The notes under the pieces were generated by a model that worked only from the letters and a program-made list of their open reading frames with translations, searched no databases and had not been told where the DNA came from. This document shows positions 15,544 to 24,991 of a stretch of 64,000 nt of DNA, piece after piece. The DNA is from CADEEV01 sp032127875 (GTDB lineage Bacteria; Acidobacteriota; Vicinamibacteria; Fen-336). The DNA is taken from NCBI GenBank assembly GCA_032127875.1, contig JAQBHI010000046.1, positions 1 to 64,000 on the forward strand, read 5' to 3'. Each line of letters opens with the position of its first letter. Within the stretch, counting starts at the first letter, position 1. The translations under genes and the position numbers were made by a program.

Positions 15544-18153
15544 ATGGCCAGCATACTGGAAGCCCGCGTCACACAAGCCGCCCACGAGCTGGGCCAGACC
15601 GCTGTGAGGCCAGCGGTGGCGTGGCTGCTGAGGCTAGGCTTCGCGCTCTGCGTGGTAGTTGTGCCGGCCCTCGAGATCGCCCGGGACTCGAAGCGGGATT
15701 CTGGCTCTGCCTGGCCCGATTTGGCCGCGGCGCCTGCGCACGCCTGGCAGCTCACGCGGCGAACCGGCGCGCTCGCGGGCAACCGGGCGCTGCACGAGAG
15801 CCTCATCGCATTCGAGGCTGCGCTCGAGGAGCGCTCGCTGCTCGGTGCTCGCGCGCGGCCGCGCTTCCAGGAACTGCTCACGCGTTGGCTGGGGGCCGGC
15901 AACGAACAGGTTGTGACGGGACGCCGCGGCTGGCTGTATTTCCGTCCGAGTCTCGACTACCTGACAGGGCCAGGCTTCCTCGAACCGGGCGTGCTGAAGC
16001 GCGGGGCCTCGGCAGGACGCGGCCAGAAGTCGCGGCATCCTGACCCTGTGCCAGCGCTGGCCGACTTCGCGGCGCGGCTCGCGGAGCGCGGCATCGGCCT
16101 GGTCGTGGTGCCGACGCCTGTGAAGGCTGCCCTGCACCCCGAAGGACTGAGCAAGGACATCGACGAGAGCGACCTGCCGCTCCAGAACCCGTCGCTAGCG
16201 AGCTTCCTGGCCCGGCTCGCCGACCTGGAGATCCCCGCCTACATCCCCGACACTCGCCTCGCGGCGGCGAAACACGACCGCTCCTGGCCCCAGTTCCTCC
16301 GAACCGACACGCACTGGACGCCGGAGGCCGTGGAGAACGCAGCCCGCGGTCTCGCCGACTTCGTGGACGCACGCCTGGCATTGCCCGAGCGGAGGCCCGT
16401 CGCTTTCACCCGGCGCCTGGCGGCCGTCCTGGGACGCGGCGACCTCCTGGCACTGCTCGGCTTGCCCGCGAGCCAGCGCCTGTATCAGCCCGAGCGCATC
16501 GTGGTGCAGCGTGTCTTCGGGCCGTCCGGCGAGCCCTGGCGAGCGGATCCCGGCGCCGACGTACTGGTGCTCGGCGACAGCTTCACGAACATCTACTCGC
16601 AAGGCAAGCTGGGCTTCGGTGAGAGCGCCGGCTTCGCGGCGCAGCTCAGCTACGCGCTGCGGCGCCCCGTGGACGCGCTCGCCGTCAACGCCGGTGGGCC
16701 CTCGGCGGTCCGCGAGCGGCTCCGCGAGCGGCTGGCCGCGGGCGAAGACCGGCTCGCGGGAAAGCGGCTGGTCGTCTATCAGTTCGCCGCACGCGAGCTG
16801 GCTCACGGCGACTGGCGGCTAGTCGGTCTCGACGCGATGGCGAATGCCGGCGCGACGCGGCCGCGCAGGCCTGAGGACGCCTTGCCAGCCCGCGGCGCTC
16901 TCGTGTGGGAGTCAAGCCGGAGCGGCGACTGGCGTATCTGGACGCGGCGCCTGGAAGGCTCACCGCCGCGCCAGCTCTCGCCCGACGAGCCGGGGTTGCA
17001 GCACTGTTGCGCGCACCTCAGCCCGGATGGCTCGCGGCTCGTGTACCTGAGCCGGTCGGTCTCGAAGGACGAGTATCCCGAGTTCGAGGTGCCCGGCGAG
17101 CTGCGGCTGCTGCGCCTTGACGGCGCCGGCGGCCGCACGCTCACGAGCGGGCGGCCTTACGGGTGGGGCAACCGCGCCGCCCTCTGGAGAAACGACCGCG
17201 AGCTGATCCATGTCGGGCCGGACGGCCGTACGCGGCTGCTCGACGTCGAGTCGGGCGCGTCGTCGTGGCTCACCGAGGAGCCGCGGACGAAGCTGGCCTG
17301 GCTGATCGATGCGACGCTCAGCCACGCTGTGAGCGGCTCCCCGACCTTCTCCTCATATGATGCGGCGAAACGGCGCGTCCGCGTGGGGCGTCGCTTCCCG
17401 GGTTGCGAGCCCTACTTCTCCCACGACGGGCGCTTCGGCTTCTGGGTCGAGCGCGGCGGCGGGCCGATTCGCCTGATCAACCTGGCGAGCCGCGAGATCG
17501 CCACCCTGCTCGAGCACGAGGACCCCAGCATCCCGGGCGCGCAGCGCTACTTGTACTTCCCGATGCTGTCGCGGGATGGCCGGCTGCTCGCCTTCGGTGC
17601 CTCGTCGGGCGACCACGACCACTTCCGCTCCAACTACGACGCGTTCGTGGCGCCCGTCGACCCGGCGACGCTCACCCTGCAAGGCCGGCCGCTCCGCCTC
17701 ACCGCGCATCCGGCGAGCGATCGCTACCCGGACGTCCACGTGGAGACGCTCGACGTGGAACGCTGGCGCCGCGAGGCGCCGCCAGTGCCGCAGTCCGATC
17801 CGGCCACCCACGAGCGCCCTGTGGCAGCAGGACCGCTCGACGTGCGCGCGGTGTTCCGGGTCTGCTCACGCGTGCCCAGCCTGCGCGAGATCTCGCCGTA
17901 TCGAGACGCGCTGGTGGTGTGCGAGTGGCAGATCGTTGAGGCCGGCGCTGCGAGCGGACGCCGCTTGCGCGTCGCTCATTGGGGCTTGCGCGGCGGCGAG
18001 CGGCAGGCGATAACGTCTACCCCGCCAGGCGTGACGGCGCGGCTGCGGCTCGAACCGCTGGTCGGCACGGTGCAGCTCGACGGCTATGCGTTGTCCGATA
18101 GCCTGCCGCCAGCGGGCGAGTTGCCGCTCTACTACGACGCCGGCGAAGACTAG
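15544..18153 (+). CDS. AlgJ/AlgX-like SGNH acetyltransferase fused to a TolB-like propeller
   Basis: An 869-residue fusion. Residues 20-45 form a signal/anchor helix. Residues about 100-440 match the AlgJ/AlgX fold, with a DTHW motif (near 255) and GDSF (near 342) supplying the Asp-His and Ser of the SGNH-like triad. From about 450 to 745 come repeated strands of the TolB/WD40-like type (DGSRLVYLSR, NRAALWRNDRELIHVG, DGRFGFWVERG, DGRLLAFGASSGD). A final beta-rich segment of about 100 residues follows. It starts at ATG 15544, 2 nt after the acyltransferase stop; the longer frame back to 15247 lies inside that gene and is rejected. AlgJ proteins are normally about 380-480 residues without a propeller, so the fusion is unusual. 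It probably acetylates an extracellular glycan that the propeller helps bind (inference). Confidence 0.85.
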   Translation: MASILEARVTQAAHELGQTAVRPAVAWLLRLGFALCVVVVPALEIARDSKRDSGSAWPDLAAAPAHAWQLTRRTGALAGNRALHESLIAFEAALEERSLLGARARPRFQELLTRWLGAGNEQVVTGRRGWLYFRPSLDYLTGPGFLEPGVLKRGASAGRGQKSRHPDPVPALADFAARLAERGIGLVVVPTPVKAALHPEGLSKDIDESDLPLQNPSLASFLARLADLEIPAYIPDTRLAAAKHDRSWPQFLRTDTHWTPEAVENAARGLADFVDARLALPERRPVAFTRRLAAVLGRGDLLALLGLPASQRLYQPERIVVQRVFGPSGEPWRADPGADVLVLGDSFTNIYSQGKLGFGESAGFAAQLSYALRRPVDALAVNAGGPSAVRERLRERLAAGEDRLAGKRLVVYQFAARELAHGDWRLVGLDAMANAGATRPRRPEDALPARGALVWESSRSGDWRIWTRRLEGSPPRQLSPDEPGLQHCCAHLSPDGSRLVYLSRSVSKDEYPEFEVPGELRLLRLDGAGGRTLTSGRPYGWGNRAALWRNDRELIHVGPDGRTRLLDVESGASSWLTEEPRTKLAWLIDATLSHAVSGSPTFSSYDAAKRRVRVGRRFPGCEPYFSHDGRFGFWVERGGGPIRLINLASREIATLLEHEDPSIPGAQRYLYFPMLSRDGRLLAFGASSGDHDHFRSNYDAFVAPVDPATLTLQGRPLRLTAHPASDRYPDVHVETLDVERWRREAPPVPQSDPATHERPVAAGPLDVRAVFRVCSRVPSLREISPYRDALVVCEWQIVEAGAASGRRLRVAHWGLRGGERQAITSTPPGVTARLRLEPLVGTVQLDGYALSDSLPPAGELPLYYDAGED

Positions 18154-18205
18154 CTCAGCGGGGCGATCTTGTGGCTGATGCTGTCGATACCGCAGCCTCC
18201 ATCGC

Positions 18206-19336
18206 CTACTCGCCGATCCCCGCGGGCTTCTGGTACTGGATTCGATAGATAGCTCCGGCCTCGTCGTCCGACACCAGCAGCGAACCGTCCGGGTGGACCA
18301 GCACGTCGACGGGGCGGCCCCAGGCCTTGTCGCCCTTGAGCCAGCCCTGGGCGAAGGGCTCGTAGGACACTGCGCGGTCGCCTTGCAGGCGGACCAGCAT
18401 CACGCGGTAGCCGATCTTGCGGCTGCGGTTCCAGGAGCCGTGCTCGGCGATCAGGATCTGGTTCCGGTACTCGGCCGGAAACGAAGATCCCGTGTAGAAG
18501 CGCATCCCCAGCGCGGCCACGTGAGCGTCGAGCGCCCGCGCCGGGGGCACGAACTCCTCGCAGCGGCGGCCCTTGGCGTACTCAGGGTCGACGATGCTGG
18601 CGCCGTGGCAGTGCGGGTAGCCGAAGTGCAGCCCCGCGTCCGGCGCGCGGTTCAGTTCGTCGGGCGGCCGGTCGTCGCCCAGCAGGTCGCGGCCGTTATC
18701 GGTGAACCACAGCACCTTGGTCTCGGGGTGCCAGTCGAAGCCGACGCTGTTGCGCACGCCCTTGGCGAAGACCTCCACGGCGCCGCCGGCCGCCGGCAGC
18801 CGCGTGATCGAGGCGTAGATCGGGGTCTCGGGGTCGCAGCTGTTGCACGGCGCACCGACCGGCACGTAGAGCCGGCCGTCGGGACCGAACGCGATGAACT
18901 TCCAGCCGTGGTGCCTGTCCCTGGGGAAGGCGTCGCTCCAGACGACCGGGACCGGCGGCTGGTCGAGCTTGCCCTCGATCCCATCGAAGCGCAGCACGCG
19001 GCTGATCTCGGCCACGTACAGGGCACCGTCGCGAAAGGCGACGCCGTTGGGCGTGTCGAGGTTCTTCGCGATTTGACGGATGGCCTCTGCCCGTCCGTCC
19101 CCGTCCGCGTCGGTCACCGCGTAGACGCGTCCTTGCTGCATGGTGCCGACGAAGAGCGTGCCCTTGGCCCCCCAGGTCAGGGAGCGCGCGCCCGGCACCG
19201 GGTGGGCGTAGACGGAGACGCGGAAGCCCGGAGGAAGCTGGAGCCGGTCGATCGGCGGTTCGGCCGCTTCCATGGCAGCGCCGGCAAACACCGTGCAGAG
19301 GGCTGGAAGGATGACGCGTCGGAGGCCCGCTGGCAC
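18206..19336 (-). CDS. PQQ-dependent sugar dehydrogenase-type beta-propeller protein (sorbosone dehydrogenase family)
   Basis: A 376-residue exported protein. An N-terminal hydrophobic signal ends near EAAEPP. The glucose/sorbosone dehydrogenase propeller follows: LPPGFRVSVYA, TPNGVAFRDGALYVAE, HHGWKFIAFGPDGRLYVPVGAPCN and GSWNRSRKIGYRV. The CNSC pair is typical of this subgroup. The GTG start at 19336 overlaps the last base of the upstream gene's TAG, so the two paralogous dehydrogenase genes are coupled. Substrate unknown; family members oxidise aldoses with PQQ. No pqq biosynthesis gene is in the window. Confidence 0.85.
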   Translation of the reverse strand: MPAGLRRVILPALCTVFAGAAMEAAEPPIDRLQLPPGFRVSVYAHPVPGARSLTWGAKGTLFVGTMQQGRVYAVTDADGDGRAEAIRQIAKNLDTPNGVAFRDGALYVAEISRVLRFDGIEGKLDQPPVPVVWSDAFPRDRHHGWKFIAFGPDGRLYVPVGAPCNSCDPETPIYASITRLPAAGGAVEVFAKGVRNSVGFDWHPETKVLWFTDNGRDLLGDDRPPDELNRAPDAGLHFGYPHCHGASIVDPEYAKGRRCEEFVPPARALDAHVAALGMRFYTGSSFPAEYRNQILIAEHGSWNRSRKIGYRVMLVRLQGDRAVSYEPFAQGWLKGDKAWGRPVDVLVHPDGSLLVSDDEAGAIYRIQYQKPAGIGE

Positions 19337-20538
19337 TAGCTGACGGGGACGATCTTGTAGAGCTCGCCGTCGCTGTAGTCGAGGATATAGGCCTCGCCGT
19401 CGCCATCGACGCCGAACGAGCTGATGTTGTCGATGCCACCGCCCAGGACCGAGGTCCAGTCACGCGAGTCGACGGCCTGGCCGTTCTCGACACGGATCGA
19501 GCGGATGATCCCGGAGCAGAAGTCACCGTAGAAATACGTCCCGGCGTAGCCGGGCAGGCGGCAGCCGCGGTACACGACGCCGCCGGTAATCGAGCAGCCG
19601 ACGCTGTGGTCGTACTCGACCAGCGGGAAGGTGATGCCCGCCGTGCCGCAGTTGAAGGCCGGGTTGAAGCAACGGGAACCTTCGGTGACGCGCCAGCCGT
19701 AGTTCTCGCCGCCGCGCCGCGGTTCGAAGCCCACGTCTACCTCTTCGCGCTCGCCCTGGCCGACGTCGCCGATGAACAGGTCGCCGGTCAGTCGGTCGAA
19801 GGCGAGGCGCCACGGGTTGCGCAAGCCGTAGGCCCAGATCTCGCGTGCGAGCCCCGGGCTCGCCGCGAACGGGTTGTCGCCGGGGATTCCGTAGGGCGTC
19901 GCCGCGTCCACGTCGATGCGGAGGATCTTGCCGAGCAGCGTCGTGAGGCTCTGGCCGTTGTTGAGCGGGTCGCCACCGGAGCCACCGTCGCCCAGCCCGA
20001 TATAGAGCAGGCCGTCGTTGCCGAAGACGAGCGAGCCGCCGTTGTGGTTCGAGAACGGCTGATCCACGCTGAGCAGGGTGCGTTCCGTCGAGGGGTCGGC
20101 GACGTCGCCGCTCGAGCGGAACTCGGCGATGTGCGTATCGCCGGTGCGATCGGTGAAGTTCACGAAGAAGCGGCCGTTGTCGACAAAACGCGGGTGGAAT
20201 GCCAGACCTAGCAGGCCTTGCTCGCCCCCGGCGCTGATGCGGCCGGAGATATCCAGAAACGGCGTGGTCACGATGGCTCCGCCGCGCAGGATCAGGATTC
20301 GCCCGCCTTGCTCGACGATGAAGATGCGGGCCTTGTCCCCCGGCGGGCTCTGCAAGTCGAGCGGGTTCGAGAGGCCTGCCGCCACGCGCTGCGTCGTGAG
20401 CGGTGGCGTGCCCGTCAGCGGGTCGCCCGCCGTACAGGCCCCACCCGGGGTGGGTGTGGGCGTCGGGCCCGGTGGGGTGTCGCTCGAGCCGCAACCCGAG
20501 AGCAGTGCGACGCCGAGCAGGCCAGCGAGAAGCCTCAT
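19336..20538 (-). CDS. PQQ-dependent aldose sugar dehydrogenase-like lipoprotein
   Basis: A 400-residue glucose/sorbosone dehydrogenase-family propeller. A lipoprotein signal (MRLLAGLLGVALLSGCGSS, Cys16) is followed by a Pro/Thr linker. Diagnostic stretches are LGLAFHPRFVDNGRFFVNFTD, FSNHNGGSLVFGNDGLLYIGLGDGG, WAYGLRNPWRLAFD and GDVGQGEREEVDV, as in YliI/Asd-type soluble aldose dehydrogenases. The start at ATG 20538 overlaps the upstream TGA as ATGA; the open frame extends 10 codons further but the lipobox fits this start. It lies in a minus-strand run of four genes with hemQ and the Mpo1-like gene. Periplasmic sugar oxidation feeding the respiratory chain is inferred. Confidence 0.88.
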   Translation of the reverse strand: MRLLAGLLGVALLSGCGSSDTPPGPTPTPTPGGACTAGDPLTGTPPLTTQRVAAGLSNPLDLQSPPGDKARIFIVEQGGRILILRGGAIVTTPFLDISGRISAGGEQGLLGLAFHPRFVDNGRFFVNFTDRTGDTHIAEFRSSGDVADPSTERTLLSVDQPFSNHNGGSLVFGNDGLLYIGLGDGGSGGDPLNNGQSLTTLLGKILRIDVDAATPYGIPGDNPFAASPGLAREIWAYGLRNPWRLAFDRLTGDLFIGDVGQGEREEVDVGFEPRRGGENYGWRVTEGSRCFNPAFNCGTAGITFPLVEYDHSVGCSITGGVVYRGCRLPGYAGTYFYGDFCSGIIRSIRVENGQAVDSRDWTSVLGGGIDNISSFGVDGDGEAYILDYSDGELYKIVPVS

Positions 20539-20969
20539 GCCCGCCCCGTCGCCTTCGCGAGCACCCACAGCGGGCCGACGAGCAGGTGGACGAGGTTGCG
20601 ATAGAAGGCCGGCGATTTCTTCTCGTAGACGTAGTGGCCGACGTATTGGATCGCCCAGCCGAACACGAACAGCGCCACGGCGGCGAGGAATGGGATCTGC
20701 CGGCCCCCGGCGACCAGCAGCACCGACGCCACGAACATCAAGGCGCCCAGCCTCGCATCGAGCTTCAAGTAGTACAGGGTTGCCGCGACCAGCGTGAGTT
20801 CCGCAGCCGTGATCGTGAAGCCCGCGACGCTAGCGAGGGGTAGCTGCGCGAGCATCGCGAAGACGCTGAGGACGATCAGCGGCACCGCGAAGTAGTGACA
20901 GGCCTGGTTCCCAGCTGTCGCGTGGAATGCGGCGTAGTCGGCGAAGTAGGACCTGAGTGCCGGAGACAT
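20535..20969 (-). CDS. Mpo1-like (DUF962) membrane protein, putative 2-hydroxy fatty acid dioxygenase
   Basis: A 144-residue protein with four predicted membrane segments. The N-terminal HATAGNQACHYFAVPL and C-terminal QYVGHYVYEKKSPAFY give the His pattern of the DUF962/Mpo1 family, whose yeast member is an iron-dependent dioxygenase of 2-hydroxy fatty acids in phytosphingosine breakdown. Bacterial roles are undefined. It lies 20 nt after hemQ and overlaps the next gene by ATGA, so it is mid-operon. Confidence 0.85.
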   Translation of the reverse strand: MSPALRSYFADYAAFHATAGNQACHYFAVPLIVLSVFAMLAQLPLASVAGFTITAAELTLVAATLYYLKLDARLGALMFVASVLLVAGGRQIPFLAAVALFVFGWAIQYVGHYVYEKKSPAFYRNLVHLLVGPLWVLAKATGRA

Positions 20970-20989
20970 GAGACGCCCTCCTCGGTCGA

Positions 20990-21829
20990 TTATACCGGCC
21001 GGGGGAAACCAGGGACTTCACCGGCGAGCAGCTTCGGCAATTCGTTCGCCGCGAACTGGAGGCCGGTGTAGAACGGGCCGAACTCGGCGTACCAGGCCGA
21101 GGCCTCGTCGAAGCGCATCTCGTAGATCAGCTTCTTGAAGACCGCCGGATCGTCGGCGAACAAGTCGACGCCCCACTCCCAATCGTCGAAGCCGATCGAG
21201 CCCGAGATGATCTGCGTCACGGCGCCCGCGTAGTGGCGGCCGATCATGCCATGGTCGCGCATCATCCGCGCGCGCTCCTCCACGGGTACCGCGTACCAGT
21301 TCTTGTCCTCGCCGCGGCGCTTGTTCATCGGATAGAAGCAGACGTAGCGACGCTTCGGGACGTCCTGGAAGAGGCGCCCGATCACGCGCCGCCGCTGCTC
21401 CGCCATCTCCGCGTCGAAGGCCTTCTCGAACTCGGGCGAGCCCTTGGCAAGCCCCTTCTCGGCGAGCCGGCCGTGGATCTGCGCGGTCATCTCGTACATG
21501 CCCAGCTCCACGATCGAAACGTACGAGGTGGTGGGCTCGAGATAGCGCTCCAGGGCGAGACCCGCCACCTGGAGCTGCGCCGCCTGCAGAGCGTCGAAGC
21601 TGCGCCGGAAATGGATGAGCAGCAGGTCGCCCTTGTGGCCGAGCAGCGTCGCGAGCGCCGTCGTGCCGGCCTCGCCCTGGTCCATGGCCTCAAACGCCGT
21701 GGCCGCCTCGCTCGCGATCCGGCTGCGTGCGTCGGCGCCGAGCTCCCGCCAGGCGCTCCAGCGGATGCGGAACATCTGGTGGAGGGCGCTCCAACCATCC
21801 AACGTCTCGGGGACCCGCGGATCATGCAT
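20990..21829 (-). CDS. hemQ: Coproheme decarboxylase (chlorite dismutase family)
   Basis: A 279-residue HemQ/ChdC. Key stretches are RYVCFYPMNKRRGEDKNWY, MMRDHGMIGRHYAGAV (the heme-ligand His region), QIISGSIGFDDWEWGVDLFADD and EMRFDEASAWYAEFGPFYTG. The enzyme removes two propionate carboxyls from coproheme to give heme b in the coproporphyrin-dependent route. AGGAG lies about 8 nt upstream of the ATG at 21829. It is the first gene of a minus-strand operon. hemE and a porphyrinogen oxidase gene are at 48457-50945, so most of a late coproporphyrin-type pathway is in the window; the ferrochelatase is not. Confidence 0.93.
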   Translation of the reverse strand: MHDPRVPETLDGWSALHQMFRIRWSAWRELGADARSRIASEAATAFEAMDQGEAGTTALATLLGHKGDLLLIHFRRSFDALQAAQLQVAGLALERYLEPTTSYVSIVELGMYEMTAQIHGRLAEKGLAKGSPEFEKAFDAEMAEQRRRVIGRLFQDVPKRRYVCFYPMNKRRGEDKNWYAVPVEERARMMRDHGMIGRHYAGAVTQIISGSIGFDDWEWGVDLFADDPAVFKKLIYEMRFDEASAWYAEFGPFYTGLQFAANELPKLLAGEVPGFPRPV

Positions 21830-21887
21830 GGACGCTCTCCTGCCTCCTGGTACATGATTCTATCCTCGTCACGACAGGAGCCCCGTT

Positions 21888-22865
21888 ATCGAACGCCTAC
21901 GCGTCCTGCCCCTGATGGCTCTGATGCTCGCCGCGTGCGGAACTCCCGGCGACACGCCCGCGGGTACAGGCAAGCTGCGGCTGGTGGTCGCCACCGGCGG
22001 GACCGGCGGCGTCTTCTACCCGCATGGTGGCGGTCTGGCTCGCGTGCTTTCGGCGAAGCTCAGGAACGCCGACGCCACGGCCGAGGTCACGGGCGGCTCG
22101 GTCGACAACATGAAGCTCGTCAACGCGGGCGAGGCCGACCTCGGCTTCTCGACGACGGACTCGGCCTGGGATGCCAGCCGCGGCACGGGCTCGTACACCG
22201 ACACCGGGCCCGTGCCCGCTCGGACGATCGCCGTGCTGTATCGCAGCTTCGTCCACGTCGTGGCCCTCGAAGGCAGCGGCATCGTGCGCGTCAGCGACAT
22301 GCGCGGCAAGCGCGTCTCGGTCGGTTCCGCCGGGAGCAGCACGGAGGCGGTCGCCGATCGCGTCCTCGAAGCCGCCGGGCTCGACCCGCGCCGGGACATC
22401 CGTCGCGACAACCTGAGCGTCGCGGAGTCGGCAGGCGCGGCGAAGGACGAAAAGCTCGACGTCTTCTTCTGGATCGGCGGGCTCCCCACGGCTGCCGTCA
22501 CCGACCTGGCCACGACCCCCGGCCGCAAGATCCGCTTCATCCGCGCCGCCGAGTACGTGGGGGCGATGTGCGCCAAGGCGGGACCGGTCTACGAGACGGA
22601 CGTGCTGCCGAAGGGGACGTATCCGGGCCTGGCCGAGGACGTTGCGGGCATCGGTGTCGGCAACATCCTGTTCGCGAACGCCGCGATGCCCGACGTCCAG
22701 GTGAAAGCGATCCTCGGCGCGATCTTCGACAACCTGGACGAGGTCCACCGCATCCACCCGGAAGCCGTGAGCCTGTCCCTCGATTCCGCAGCGAAGGGCT
22801 CGCCGATCCCGTTCCATCCGGCCGCGATCCGCTACTACGAGGAGCAGCGCGTCTGGCCGAAGTAG
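21888..22865 (+). CDS. TAXI-family TRAP transporter solute-binding lipoprotein
   Basis: The TAXI fold is clear: LRLVVATGGTGGVFYPHGGGLA, VTGGSVDNMKLVNAGEADLGF, VSVGSAGSSTEAVADRVL and FFWIGGLPTAAVTDLA. The first canonical ATG (21915) would leave a signal of only seven residues before the lipobox LAAC. AGGAG at 21876-21880 points 7 nt ahead to an in-frame ATC at 21888, giving (M)ERLRVLPLMALMLAACG, an ideal lipoprotein signal. I place the start there as a non-canonical ATC or a sequencing error; 21915 is the conservative alternative. It binds an organic acid or amino acid for the TRAP permease encoded next. That permease gene is broken, so transport may be lost. Confidence 0.82.
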   Translation: MERLRVLPLMALMLAACGTPGDTPAGTGKLRLVVATGGTGGVFYPHGGGLARVLSAKLRNADATAEVTGGSVDNMKLVNAGEADLGFSTTDSAWDASRGTGSYTDTGPVPARTIAVLYRSFVHVVALEGSGIVRVSDMRGKRVSVGSAGSSTEAVADRVLEAAGLDPRRDIRRDNLSVAESAGAAKDEKLDVFFWIGGLPTAAVTDLATTPGRKIRFIRAAEYVGAMCAKAGPVYETDVLPKGTYPGLAEDVAGIGVGNILFANAAMPDVQVKAILGAIFDNLDEVHRIHPEAVSLSLDSAAKGSPIPFHPAAIRYYEEQRVWPK

Positions 22866-22870
22866 ACGAA

Positions 22871-24918
22871 GTGCTCCCGGACGCACGGGCGCACCAGATC
22901 CTGGAGAAGTTCGACGCCGACGCCGCGCCGCGCCCGCTCGCCGGCGCTTGGGCGACGCTGGCCGGCCTGCTCGCCACCGGCCTGGCCGTGTTCGCACTGT
23001 GGTGGACCCAGTACTCGCTCCCGACCCAGGTCTACCGCGCGAACTTCCTGCTCCTGGTGCTGGTGCTCACGTTCTTGCTCTATCCCTCGCGCCTGCGGGA
23101 GCGTGGGCGCGTGCCGCCCTGTGCGCGGCCTTCGCGAGCCTCTCCGTCCTGAGCCTCGGCTACTCGCTCCTCGTCTACGAGCAGGCGCTGCAGCGGATCA
23201 CCAACCCGACCCGGGCCGAGGTGTTCTGGGGAGGGGTGCTGATCGTCCTCGTGCTCGAGGCCACCCGGCGCACCACCGGCTGGATTTTGCCCGCGACGGC
23301 GGCGCGGTTCCTGATCTACGCATACCTCGGGCCACACATGCCCGAGCCGTTCGATCACCGGGGCATGGCGTGCCGCGCATCGTGGGCCAGAACTACCTGA
23401 CGCTGGAGGGCGTGTTCGGCACGCCGCTGGACGTCGCGGCCACCTTCATCATCCTGTTTACGATTTACGGCGCCGTGCTCGAGGCGAGCGGAGCCGGCCG
23501 CTTCTTTCTGGAGTGGTCCTTCGCCGCGCTCGGCCGGTCGCGCGCGGCGCCGGGCCTGGCCGAACGGTCACGGCCGCGGGCTTTCTGCTCGGCACCGTCT
23601 CCGGCAGCGGCGTCGCGACCACAGTGACGCTGGGCTCGCTCGCCTGGCCGATGCTGCGGCGCGCGGGCTTCGACAAGGAGACCGGCGGCGCGATCCTGGC
23701 GGCTGCCGGAATTGGCGCGCTGCTCTCGCCCCCGACCCTCGGCGCCGCGGCCTTTCTGATAGCCGAGTACCTGAAGATCTCGTACCTGAAGGTCCTGGTG
23801 ATGGCCAGCATCCCGACGATCCTCTACTACCTCTCCTGCGTGCTGATGATCGAGGCCGAGTCGCGGCGGATGAAGACGCTGCCGGCGCCCCTGCCACGGG
23901 CTCGCTCGGCGAACTGACCCGTCGGCAGGGCTATCACTTCACCTCGCTCGTGGCAGTGGCCCTGCTGATGGCTTACGGCTTCACACCGTTCCTCGCCGTC
24001 TTCTGGTCGCTGGTGATCGCCCTTGCGCTCAGCTTCCTGCGACCGGAGACGCGCCTGGGTTCGCCCAGGGCTGCCCTCGCGGGCGCCGGGCTTGCGGCCC
24101 CGCTGCTCGCCGTGGGACAGCGGCCTTCGGTGGCGTGCTTCTGGGGCTTGATGGCAGCCGCCACGCTCTCGGCCGCGATCAGCGACCGCCGCTTGTTCGC
24201 GGCGCTGGCAGCGGGAGGCCGCGGCGTCGTGTCTGTGGCCGCGACCACGGCCACGGCCGGGCGGATCGTCTCGGTCGTCACGCTGACCGGGCTCGGCTTG
24301 AAGATCTCAGGGATCATCGTCTCGTTCGCCGGCGGCAGTCTGCTGCTGACCGTGGCCTACGCGGCGGTTGCGGTGTGGGTCCTCGGCCTCGCCGTGCCGG
24401 TGACGGCGTCGTACATCATCGCGGCCGTGATGATCATTCCGGCGCTCACGACGGTCGGCGTCTCCGAAGCAGCCGCGCACATGTTCGTCTTCTACTATGC
24501 CGTGCTGTCCGACGTATCGCCGCCGACGGCGCTCTCGCCGTTCGCAGCGGCCGCGATCACTGGCGGCAACCCCTTCCGCACCATGATGCTGACCTGGAAA
24601 TACTGCCTGCCCGCGTTCCTGGTGCCGTTCATGTTCACGCTCACGCCCGAGGGCCTGGGTCTGCTCTTGATCGGCGAGCCCCTCGGGATCGCCTGGACGT
24701 TCCTCACGGCCTGCGTGGCCGTGGCTGCCTTTGCGGCGTGTTTCGGCGGCTTCCTGCTCGGGCCCGCCAACCCGCTCGAGAGGCTGCTCTTCGGCCTGGG
24801 CGGCCTGGGCCTGCTCTATGCAGATCCCCGCGGCGACGCGATCGGCGCCGGTTTTCTGATCCTGGGCGGGGGACTTCACCTCCTGCGACGTCGGCGTGCC
24901 GCCCGAAACGACGTTTGA
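22871..24918 (+). pseudogene. TRAP transporter fused permease (4TM-12TM), four frameshifts
   Basis: Continuous homology to the fused TRAP permease is spread over successive reading frames. About 22871-23100 encodes the N-terminal WATLAGLLATGLAVFALWW...TFLLYPSR. About 23100-23363 encodes LLVYEQALQRITNPTRAEVF to GPHMPEPFDHRG. About 23366-23550 encodes VPRIVGQNYLTLEGVFGTPL onward. About 23555-23885 encodes GFLLGTVSGSGVATTVTLGS onward. About 23890-24918 encodes the C-terminal half. Each junction moves the frame the same way, as four single-base losses would. Either the gene is decaying or this stretch was assembled with repeated undercalls. The first usable start is GTG 22871, overlapping nothing and 5 nt after the TAXI stop. 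Confidence 0.82.
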
Positions 24919-24991
24919 CACGCCGGGCCTTTGAAAAGGCGCACCGTTGTCGCGGAGAATAGGGCTTCGCCGCCGTCGCGGCAGAGGCCCA

